This document shows positions 9,542-17,060 of a stretch of 64,000 bases of DNA, one piece after another; within the stretch, counting starts at the first letter, position 1, and each line of letters opens with the position of its first letter. The DNA is taken from assembly GCA_963664715.2 (NCBI GenBank), contig CAXXUY010000001.1, positions 310,001-374,000 on the forward strand. Reading direction: 5' to 3'. Source of the DNA: JAPOXR01 sp963664715. Lineage in GTDB: Bacteria; Pseudomonadota; Alphaproteobacteria; Rhodobacterales; Rhodobacteraceae. A model generated the notes under the pieces. The model was not told the origin of the DNA. It did no database searches and worked only from the letters and a program-made list of their open reading frames with translations. The position numbers and the translations under genes were made by a program.

Positions 9542-10947
9542 GCCACATGACGCAAATGGACAGGGAAAACGGCTGCATATTCGAGGGTTTACTCGGCCTC
9601 GATGATTTCGCGCGGCACGTGCCGCATGAGTTTGATGTTCCCGAAGGTGTCGCGGTACTGCGTGTTGACTTCGAATGTGACACCACTTCACCCCCTGCGG
9701 GTGCCGTCCCGCACCAGTTGAGCATCTCTGTCTACGGCCCGGCAGGCGCGCGTGGAACACGCCACAACAATGCTGATCAATCCGTGGTTCTTTCGGCGGA
9801 CCACGCAACACCTGGCTACCTGCCGGGCCCCATCGAGGGTGGACGCTGGATCGTCGAGATCGACATGCATCGAATACTGGCGCCCGGTCTCGTCCGGTAC
9901 CGGATCGCCGTGGAGTGGGGCGCGGATGCGCCTGACCCGCCTGCCAGGGCCGTTGCAGGAGTTGGCGCCCGCAATGGATCCGGCCCCGGCTGGTTTCGCG
10001 GCGATCTGCACGGTCACTCTCTCCACTCGGACGCCGATTGGAGCGTTGAGGAATTTGAAGTGGACGCACGGCGGCGCGGCCTGGACTTTGCTTTCCTGAC
10101 CGATCACAACACGATTTCCGGTCTGGGGGATCTGCCGGCCTCGAACCAGGGAAGGCCACATCTCTTCGCCGGAGTGGAGTTGACGACGTTCTTCGGTCAT
10201 GGCCTGGCACTCGGGGCTGACCGACATGTTGACTGGCGGATCAGGGACGGCGAGACGATGGCCGCCCGTGTTGCGGAAATCCAGACCGAGGGCATGCTCT
10301 TCGTCATAGCGCATCCGATGTCAGTCGGTCATCCATGGTGCACCGGCTGCACTTGGCAATACCCGGACGTGTATCCCGGCCCGGCGACCCATGTGGAAGT
10401 GTGGAACGGCGCCTGGAGCATCAGCCATAATGAGCACGCGCTTCAACTCTATTACGGCTGGCTGGAGCGCGGCCACAGGTTGTTTGCAACCGGCGGTTCG
10501 GATACCCATGGACCGAACGGCAGAGACCAGGCAGGCTACAACATTGTATTTGCACAGGCTCTCACGCAACGGGAGATCCTTGCGGCCGTGAAAAAGGGGC
10601 GATCCTACCTGTCCTCGGGTCCGGAACTCGATGTCGAAGTGCACACCGAAACCAGCGAGAAATTCGGGATGGGGCAGACTGTAACAAGCCCCGTCGCATC
10701 AGTTTCCATTTGCACCAGGCATGCCCCGCCTGGATCGACTCTTCGACTGATATCCGCTTCGCCCGGGAATGGGGGTGCAAGACTGGCACACGAGGCCAGC
10801 CTGACAGCAGACGCGAAACTCGAATTCGATCAAGCCGATTTTGCCTGGAACGCGTTCCTGGTCGCAGAGATCAGGGATGCCGACCGGCAACTTTGCGCCT
10901 TGAGCAATCCCGTCTTCTTGCGCCCTGCAATCCTGGACTCGGAATGA
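9538..10947 (+). CDS. CehA/McbA-family PHP-domain metallohydrolase (paralogue 2)
   Basis: A 469-residue paralogue of the preceding gene with the same layout: an N-terminal beta domain, then PHP motifs GDLHGHSLHSD (residues 155-165), TDHN (188-191), GVELTT, AHPMSVGHPW and GGSDTHGP. The start ATG overlaps the previous stop by four bases. The two enzymes differ at several positions around the metal motifs (HAH versus HGH, INHD versus IAHP, SDYH versus SDTH), so they may act on different bonds or substrates. It is the last gene of the importer operon. Confidence 0.8.
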   Translation: MSHMTQMDRENGCIFEGLLGLDDFARHVPHEFDVPEGVAVLRVDFECDTTSPPAGAVPHQLSISVYGPAGARGTRHNNADQSVVLSADHATPGYLPGPIEGGRWIVEIDMHRILAPGLVRYRIAVEWGADAPDPPARAVAGVGARNGSGPGWFRGDLHGHSLHSDADWSVEEFEVDARRRGLDFAFLTDHNTISGLGDLPASNQGRPHLFAGVELTTFFGHGLALGADRHVDWRIRDGETMAARVAEIQTEGMLFVIAHPMSVGHPWCTGCTWQYPDVYPGPATHVEVWNGAWSISHNEHALQLYYGWLERGHRLFATGGSDTHGPNGRDQAGYNIVFAQALTQREILAAVKKGRSYLSSGPELDVEVHTETSEKFGMGQTVTSPVASVSICTRHAPPGSTLRLISASPGNGGARLAHEASLTADAKLEFDQADFAWNAFLVAEIRDADRQLCALSNPVFLRPAILDSE

Positions 10948-11630
10948 TGACGTGACCGCCACCCTGTTCAATCTGTAACCTGTGCGCCGGATTCGGCAAG
11001 GATTGCCTGCCGGGGTGGCGAACCCCGCCCGTTGCATTTGAAACAGGTGTAATTCATCTGCTTCGCATTCACAGACCGCTCATCGAAGGCAACCTGCGCG
11101 GAAGCACCGGTTCGGCAGGATTGAAGTCCGGATCGGCCTGGTTTCCTTGCCACTTGCCGGGAAGCACCTCTTCTGTCGGGGTCCGTCACCGCCGCCTTGC
11201 ATGGGTTTTCTCTTGTGCCGCGATGCCAGTGGTTAGTACGAGACGGAAGAGACTGTGATGGGGCTCCCAGTTGCCGGGCATTGTACAATCCACTATGGCA
11301 GGTGTCCAAATGTGGTCGCAGACTGGGAAGTCTCATCATGCAAGAAAGGTGTTTTCTTTACAGCTTATCCGTAGGACCGCCGCTGTCTGGAAGCAATTGT
11401 TTCGAACTGCAGTGACGGCATTGTCTTGCTGTAAGTCTACACTCAGACTCAATACAAGGTATTCTTTACGCAACATATTTCTTGAACAGAAGCGAGCCCA
11501 GGTGCACTCCATTGCTGTGACTAAGGCACTTGATTTTTTGGCTAACAGGCGACAAGTTTCGAATCCGATCCTTTCAAACAGGTCAGTTCCACTTCAAACT
11601 TGTAGTGTTATACAATCCATGGAGATCACG
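10948..11630. other. Intergenic stretch with a change of base composition
   Basis: I see no convincing gene here. The first 300 bases keep the GC-rich character of the hydrolase operon; from about 11340 the sequence becomes clearly AT-richer and leads into the two-gene cassette. A frame is open from 11271 into the first cassette gene, but the translation before 11619 has no leader or domain character. The stretch probably contains the cassette promoter and the left boundary of an acquired segment. Confidence 0.4.
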
Positions 11631-12347
11631 ATGAATAGTCTGGAAGACTTGGAATCTTCAATCAAGCACGAGATAGAAAGGTATGTTGGTAAACATTGGA
11701 ATAGCGTCGGCACTGCGTGTTATCTGAGTGCCATTGGATCATATATTCGTCAAGAAGTTCCTGACAGTCGCAGCGTCTTGAAGGAGGGACTGCGGGAGTT
11801 CCTTAGGCAAAGTCCTGTGGTTCGCGTCGTTCAATATCCCGGAATCTCAGAAAAAATAGGAGCTATTCCCCTCACAGTCGAATTGCCAGATGATATTGCA
11901 AAGTTATTTGAAGAGGTGGAACCAACAGTAAAGCCGATTCATTACCCTATGTATAGACAAGAGTTTTGGGATGCCTTTATAAGGCCTATTATCAAAGGAC
12001 GACGCGTCGTCATTGTATCGGCTGACAATTTGGTTACCGTTTCTGATGGTACCGTTGATGAAACCGAGGGCGCTGCATATGAGATCAGTTCGGATGACTT
12101 GGTTGGTAGTATTAGGGGCAGCATAAGAGACAAGGTACTCGCAACTCACGAAGCCATTGAATCATGGCTAACAACGCAAAAGATAGATCGCACTCCATTC
12201 CTCCAGACTAGTTACCAACAACTGGATAATCGTGCTGGGAAACGAATTGCTCAGTTTCTTAAGTCGTTTGACGGTCTTTCGTCAGAAGACATGGCCCGGA
12301 TTCAAGTGCCATTAGACATCTTGCAGAAACTCGCCAAACTGAAATGA
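11631..12347 (+). CDS. Unrecognised protein with a LOTUS/OST-HTH-like N-terminal segment; first gene of an AT-rich cassette
   Basis: A 238-residue cytoplasmic protein. ATG 11631 follows GGAG with good spacing; ATG 11619 is an in-frame alternative. Residues 26-80 (for example YLSAIGSYIRQEV, GLREFLRQ, EKIGAIPL) look like the small winged-helix LOTUS/OST-HTH fold used by RNA-binding and NYN-nuclease proteins; this is my pattern-based inference. The rest contains a strand-rich middle (RRVVIVSADNLVTVSDGTV) and a helical C-terminus (RAGKRIAQFLKSFDGLSSED). Codon usage is AT-richer than the surrounding genes, which suggests horizontal acquisition. The stop overlaps the next gene by four bases, so the two products are probably made together. 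I do not recognise the family as a whole. Confidence 0.65.
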   Translation: MNSLEDLESSIKHEIERYVGKHWNSVGTACYLSAIGSYIRQEVPDSRSVLKEGLREFLRQSPVVRVVQYPGISEKIGAIPLTVELPDDIAKLFEEVEPTVKPIHYPMYRQEFWDAFIRPIIKGRRVVIVSADNLVTVSDGTVDETEGAAYEISSDDLVGSIRGSIRDKVLATHEAIESWLTTQKIDRTPFLQTSYQQLDNRAGKRIAQFLKSFDGLSSEDMARIQVPLDILQKLAKLK

Positions 12348-13201
12348 CCGTTGAGCACTATATTGCCTTTATTGGTGCAGGCCAGCAGCTATCTGACAAG
12401 CTGAAAGCTACGTTGACTCGCAGCGTGTCCAATTGTTGGGTTGTAGCGCCGGCCATGAGGAGAGGGTACTTGGGCAACACAGAACCAGCCGTTTTGTTGA
12501 CGGCGCAACAGCTGCACCGACGTCTAGCTTCAGACAGATTTCCCTCACCGACTGCCAGACTCTATCTCTTCTTGTATGAACCCACCGAAACACATCAACT
12601 TGATCTCATTTGGAATACATTTGGTCATGCGTCGTGGATTGAACAGATTCCTTTATCGTTCAAAGACAAGATAACACCAACTGTCTCACATATAGAGCAA
12701 CAAATAGGAAGAATCCAGAGTCTATTACACAAAATATCTGAGGCAACTTGCAGTCAGAGAAAATCATGCCCACTTGCATTGCCTTTGCGTAATTTTGGAT
12801 CAAGAATAACCAATAGACTAAAGACACATTGGTATAACGGACTAGACGAAGATCAATTGACTGATGTCATTAGATCTTTGAAGGCACAGTACAATCAAGT
12901 CAGAGTTAGGGATAAAGGTGGCTTCAAGGATAACAAGAACCTAGTATTCAAGCCGGCAAATGACAACGAATGTCATGGAATACCTCATCCCCTGGGTAAC
13001 ACGCACAAGGCATTTCTGTGCGGACGATTTCGCTTCGGAGTGTCCCTGTATCCTGGCTTTCATTTTGATGTGTCATCAGAAAAAACCGAAACAATTCAGT
13101 GCAATTTGGTAACAGAAATTGGCTGTGTCAGGATGGTTGGTAGCGAACACAGGAGGTATATAAATATCTTTCCAAATGACTATCTGCTTCCGGCAAAGTA
13201 A
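12344..13201 (+). CDS. Unrecognised protein; second gene of the AT-rich cassette
   Basis: A 285-residue protein whose ATG overlaps the previous stop (ATGA). It begins with FIGAGQQL and has a central helical part (residues about 110-190). The distinct C-terminal module has motifs HGIPHPLGN, GFHFDVSS and RRYINIFPNDYL. The spaced His, Asp, Asn and Asp residues in that module could form a catalytic or binding site, but I cannot name the family. There is no signal peptide or membrane segment. Low GC matches its partner, and a perfect hairpin starts three bases after the stop. Coupling and the shared terminator point to a two-component system, possibly a defence or toxin-antitoxin-like module; that function is only a guess. 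Confidence 0.65.
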   Translation: MTVEHYIAFIGAGQQLSDKLKATLTRSVSNCWVVAPAMRRGYLGNTEPAVLLTAQQLHRRLASDRFPSPTARLYLFLYEPTETHQLDLIWNTFGHASWIEQIPLSFKDKITPTVSHIEQQIGRIQSLLHKISEATCSQRKSCPLALPLRNFGSRITNRLKTHWYNGLDEDQLTDVIRSLKAQYNQVRVRDKGGFKDNKNLVFKPANDNECHGIPHPLGNTHKAFLCGRFRFGVSLYPGFHFDVSSEKTETIQCNLVTEIGCVRMVGSEHRRYINIFPNDYLLPAK

Positions 13202-13203
13202 AA

Positions 13204-13228
13204 GCAGCGTATTGAATCAATACGCTGC
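13204..13228 (+). terminator. Hairpin terminator candidate after the two-gene cassette
   Basis: Perfect 11-bp stem GCAGCGTATTG / CAATACGCTGC with a 3-nt loop, beginning three bases after the stop at 13201. Only a weak T-rich tail (GTTGATT) follows, so termination may be partial or the hairpin may protect the transcript end. Confidence 0.6.
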
Positions 13229-13258
13229 GTTGATTATCCCTGAGTTTGCGCCACGGAT

Positions 13259-13283
13259 TAGGTTACCTCTTTTTGGTAACCTA
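13259..13283. terminator. Second hairpin downstream of the cassette
   Basis: Perfect 9-bp stem TAGGTTACC / GGTAACCTA around the loop TCTTTTT. It stands 30 bases after the first hairpin and could back it up. There is no T-run after the stem on either strand, so it could equally be an operator-like inverted repeat. Confidence 0.4.
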
Positions 13284-13725
13284 TCGCCGGGTGCAGCAAT
13301 CCAGCCTTTTGATCATGGCTGGCACGGCACCAATGCAGTCCCCTCTAGATCATTCCACTCAGAAGTCACGTTCTAGAGCTTCCTGCCGGACAAGGCATGC
13401 GTGAGGCTATCATTTGAACGATTCGCCGTCAACAGTGGGTTGGCCGAAGGCCGGGGCAATCGGGTTCAAGTGTGTTGACAGATGTTGATTTGGCGTTCTG
13501 TCATTCTGTCCGGTCCGTTTTATCTTGACTGAATTCGTGCCTTTCAATGTATTGGCCCACAGGATGTTGCGCGTTGCCTGTATCTGAATCATAAATTGTC
13601 TGTGTAGCGGCCATTCAGTTCCGCTGAGCGGCTTTATTCAGGACTATGTCAAGAGCCCCGTGATTTCCGTTCTCAATGCCTGGATACAAACTGAAAGCTT
13701 GGCTGCTTCTTGAGCGTCCATACTG

Positions 13726-13887
13726 GCGGGATGAATGCAACGCTCTGAACCCTCGCTTTCCTGCTGCGATGATCCGCTCCGCATCTGCTGTCCACTTGAA
13801 CGGCCCGGCATCGTTACAGTTGTGCTCCTCGGAGAAACGGCCGATGGTCGCCTCACAGGTTGCAACGGAATCGAAGATCGCTTCCAG
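13726..13887 (-). pseudogene. IS630-family transposase C-terminal relic
   Basis: A short minus-strand frame encodes CEATIGRFSEEHN followed by GPFKWTADAERIIAAGKRGF. This resembles the C-terminal end of IS630-type transposases, where a PFxWTADxxxI(I/L)A stretch is typical. Everything upstream of it is out of frame or missing, and no inverted repeats are visible, so only a fragment remains. The rest of 13284-14064 holds nothing I can support. Confidence 0.5.
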
Positions 13888-14064
13888 AGACGGTGGAGGT
13901 CCTTCGAGCCAACGGCAAGGGCAACACCTGACGCATGATGAGACTTCCTGCCTGCAACCATAATTTGACACCCGCAATGCTGAATCGCACGATGCCCGGC
14001 AAATCGGACTCCCTCACAGACTCATTCGTCTCGCATCTTCCACTGGCCGGACCGAATGTCCATA

Positions 14065-16185
14065 TCAGTCCCTGGGTATTTCCTTGCCGGTCTCCTGGTC
14101 GACCATCTTCATCGATAGCCTGACCTTGCCCCTGTCATCCAAGCCGACGAGCTTGACCTTGACCTCCTGACCTTCCTTGAGGACGTCCGAAGGGTGCCTG
14201 ACCCGCGTATTGTTGATCTGGCTGACATGGACGAGCCCGTCCCGCTTGCCGAAGAAATTCACGAACGCGCCGAAATCCATCAGTTTGACGACCTTGCCGG
14301 TGTAAATCGAGCCGACTTCCGGCTCGGCAACGATCTCCTGGATCATCTGGTAGGCCTTTTCGATCGATTCACCGTCGGAGGATGCAATCTTGACGGTTCC
14401 GTCGTCATTGACATCGACCTTGGCCCCCGAGGTGTCCACGATCTCGCGGATCACCTTGCCGCCGCTGCCGATCACTTCCCTGATCTTGTCGACGGGAACC
14501 GTGATCGACCGTATGCGCGGAGCGTGGTCGGAAAACTCTCCGGCTTCCGTCAGCGCATTTGCCATCTCTCCAAGAATGTGAAGTCGTCCCTCGCGAGCCT
14601 GGGCCAGCGCCTTTTCCATGATTTCGGCGGTTATGCCTGCGACCTTGATATCCATCTGCAGCGACGTGATGCCGTGTTCGGTTCCGGCGACCTTGAAATC
14701 CATATCGCCCAGATGATCCTCGTCCCCGAGAATGTCCGTCAGAACGGCGAACCTGCCATCCTGTTCCATGATCAGCCCCATCGCAACGCCGGCAACAGGT
14801 GACCTGAGTGGAACGCCCGAATCCATCAATGACAGGGACGAGCCGCAGACAGTCGCCATCGACGACGAACCATTGGACTCGGTGATCTCGGAGACCACCC
14901 TGAGCGTGTAGGGGAAATCCATCGGGTTCGGAAGGACCGCCTGCAGCGCCCTCCAGGCGAGCTTGCCATGACCGATCTCTCGGCGCCCCGGAGGACCCAT
15001 CCGGCCGGTCTCGCCCACGGAGTATGGCGGGAAGTTGTAGTGAAGCAGGAAGTTCGACCGGAAATTCCCGTGCAGGGCATCGACAATCTGCTCGTCTTCT
15101 CCGGTTCCCAGGGTCGTGATCACCAGGGCCTGCGTCTCGCCGCGGGTGAACAGTGCCGAACCATGGGTTCTCGGCAGAAACCCGACTTCGCATTCGATGT
15201 TCCTGACCTGGTCAAGTGTACGCCCGTCGATCCGGCGGCCACACTCGATAATGTCACCGCGCAGGATCTCGGATTCGAGCTTCTTGATTGAGCTCGACAG
15301 GGCGGACGGAGTTCCGACGGAGTCGCCAAGTGCTTCCCTTATGTCTGCACGCGCCTTGGCGATGGCCTGCTGGCGCTCCTGCTTGTCAGATATCGAAAAC
15401 GCCTCCCGCATTGCTTCGGTACCGCTCTGGCGGACTTCCTCGACAACATCCGAGTGATCGATCGGTTCGAACTGGAACGGCTCCTTTGCAACCGTCTCGG
15501 CCAGATCGATGATGAGATCGATGACTGGCTGCATCTCGGCATGACCGAACTGGACGGCTCCGAGCATCTCCGCTTCGGAGAGTTCGTAGGCCTCGGATTC
15601 AACCATCATCACGGCGTTCCTGGTTCCCGCTACGATAAGGTCAAGGCGCTGGTCCGGATTGTTGTTCAGATCCTGCATATCGGGCACGTGCGGATTCAGA
15701 ACATACTCGCCGTTCGAGAATCCGACCCTCGCTGCGCCGATCGGTCCAAGGAATGGGACACCGGACACAGTCAATGCGGCCGATGCAGCGATCATTGCCA
15801 CAATGTCCGGATCGTTCTCCAGATCGTGTGACAGCACGGTGCATATGACGTTGACTTCGTTCTTGAAGCCTTCGACGAAGAGCGGACGGATAGGCCTGTC
15901 GATCAGCCTGGAGGTCAGCGTCTCCTTTTCGGTGGGGCGCGCTTCGCGCTTGAAGAATCCACCAGGTATCTTCCCCGACGAGTAATACCGTTCCTGGTAG
16001 TGAACGGTCAGGGGGAAGAAATCCAGTTCGGGACGGGGGCTCGTTTCAAACGTGACCGCGGCCATGACACATGTTTCACCGAATGTCGCCACGACGCAGC
16101 CATCTGCCTGCCTTGCGACCTTGCCGGTTTCCAGTTTGAGCTTGCGCCCCCCCCAATCGAGTTCTTTGGTTACACAATTGAACAT
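14065..16185 (-). CDS. pnp: Polynucleotide phosphorylase
   Basis: A 706-residue 3'-5' exoribonuclease/polyadenylating enzyme of the RNA degradosome. Two RNase PH-like halves are followed by a KH domain (VIGSGGKVIREI) and an S1 domain (GKVVKLMDFGAFVNFFGK, then DGLVHVSQI), the full canonical order. The start at 16185 (MFNCVTKELDWGGRKLKLE) is preferred over an ATG 15 bases upstream because AAGGGA sits seven bases before it. It follows rpsO in the same orientation, the standard rpsO-pnp order. Two stem-loops between the genes may mediate the processing and autoregulation known for pnp leaders. Confidence 0.97.
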   Translation of the reverse strand: MFNCVTKELDWGGRKLKLETGKVARQADGCVVATFGETCVMAAVTFETSPRPELDFFPLTVHYQERYYSSGKIPGGFFKREARPTEKETLTSRLIDRPIRPLFVEGFKNEVNVICTVLSHDLENDPDIVAMIAASAALTVSGVPFLGPIGAARVGFSNGEYVLNPHVPDMQDLNNNPDQRLDLIVAGTRNAVMMVESEAYELSEAEMLGAVQFGHAEMQPVIDLIIDLAETVAKEPFQFEPIDHSDVVEEVRQSGTEAMREAFSISDKQERQQAIAKARADIREALGDSVGTPSALSSSIKKLESEILRGDIIECGRRIDGRTLDQVRNIECEVGFLPRTHGSALFTRGETQALVITTLGTGEDEQIVDALHGNFRSNFLLHYNFPPYSVGETGRMGPPGRREIGHGKLAWRALQAVLPNPMDFPYTLRVVSEITESNGSSSMATVCGSSLSLMDSGVPLRSPVAGVAMGLIMEQDGRFAVLTDILGDEDHLGDMDFKVAGTEHGITSLQMDIKVAGITAEIMEKALAQAREGRLHILGEMANALTEAGEFSDHAPRIRSITVPVDKIREVIGSGGKVIREIVDTSGAKVDVNDDGTVKIASSDGESIEKAYQMIQEIVAEPEVGSIYTGKVVKLMDFGAFVNFFGKRDGLVHVSQINNTRVRHPSDVLKEGQEVKVKLVGLDDRGKVRLSMKMVDQETGKEIPRD

Positions 16186-16200
16186 TTCATTTCCCTTCAT

Positions 16201-16265
16201 GGCCGGACATCCTCAATTGGTCCGGCCTGTTGCCTGCCGGTTCCAGAATCCGGGGTTCAGGCAAC
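16201..16265 (-). promoter_or_regulatory. Two stem-loops in the pnp leader, between rpsO and pnp
   Basis: GGCCGGAC (16201-16208) pairs perfectly with GTCCGGCC (16220-16227). GTTGCCTG (16229-16236) pairs with CAGGCAAC (16258-16265), enclosing a small inner CCGG/CCGG helix. They sit directly before the pnp ribosome-binding site. In other bacteria the pnp leader is folded and cut by RNase III to allow Pnp autocontrol; a similar role here is inferred. Neither is followed by a T-run, so they are not simple terminators. Confidence 0.5.
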
Positions 16266-16395
16266 GTGATTGCTGCATTCTGGATGCATTCGTTTTGGTG
16301 ATTCCGGTGGCGCCCTTGCCGACAGTGGCCGGTGGGTCGCCTCGGCGATGTGCAGGTGAAGCCAGCAAGCCTCGGCCCGCCGGGCTCCGGGATTG

Positions 16396-16665
16396 CTACC
16401 TGCGAAGCCCCAGCCGCGAGATCAGGTCCCGGTATCGGCCTTCATCCCTTGATTTCACGTAATCGAGGAGTTTGCGACGCCTCGAGATCAGCCTGTACAA
16501 CCCTCTGCGCGAGTGCTCGTCCTTTTTGTGAACCTTGAAGTGTTCCGTGAGCGCTGCGATTCTGTTCGAGAGTATCGCAACCTGCACTTCCGGCGAGCCC
16601 GTATCACCTTCATTCGGAGCGTATTCCCTTACCAGCTCCGCTTTCCTTTCCGTCGTTATCGACAT
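16396..16665 (-). CDS. rpsO: 30S ribosomal protein S15
   Basis: 89 residues, the standard length for S15. Typical features are the start MSITTERKAELVREYA, the segment GDTGSPEVQVAILSNRI and HKKDEHSRRGLYRLISRRRK, which contact 16S rRNA. Two ATGs are adjacent; the second (16665) has better spacing from AAGGAG and gives the usual N-terminus. It is followed by pnp in the same direction. Confidence 0.97.
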   Translation of the reverse strand: MSITTERKAELVREYAPNEGDTGSPEVQVAILSNRIAALTEHFKVHKKDEHSRRGLYRLISRRRKLLDYVKSRDEGRYRDLISRLGLRR

Positions 16666-17060
16666 CATCCTTCTCCTTCTCTTCGTCCTCGCCTCCAGCC
16701 GGGATGTCGTCCAGCCGGAATTGACGCGCCGAATGATTCGGTCGAGACCTAATGAATACTCGGCCCGGCAAAGTCAAAGGAAAATGATGTCGAAACAACT
16801 GACTGTTACCGTGAATGCAGCATCAACCGGTCTGTGACACCGCAGACCCGACCGTCCGCGGGGATTGCAGGATCATTCCCCGGGAGTGGATCGGGGAAGC
16901 CCGAATTCTCGTCTTCGAGCTGCGTCCGGCCTTGCCGGTGATGCCGGTGGAGGTTGACGGCCATGCACGAAATTGATTTCTAGCTAACCGATTACTTTTG
17001 GCACCGATTGCTGTATCAATTCGGGTCCACGATGCAGTCGGACAAACGGGAAACCACATC
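16666..17060. other. Divergent promoter region between rpsO and formate dehydrogenase
   Basis: The region separates minus-strand rpsO from the plus-strand formate dehydrogenase gene and must hold both promoters. I find no RNA gene, convincing small ORF or strong palindrome in it. The formate dehydrogenase frame stays open to 16998, but the sequence before 17061 does not match the ferredoxin-like N-terminus. Confidence 0.4.
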
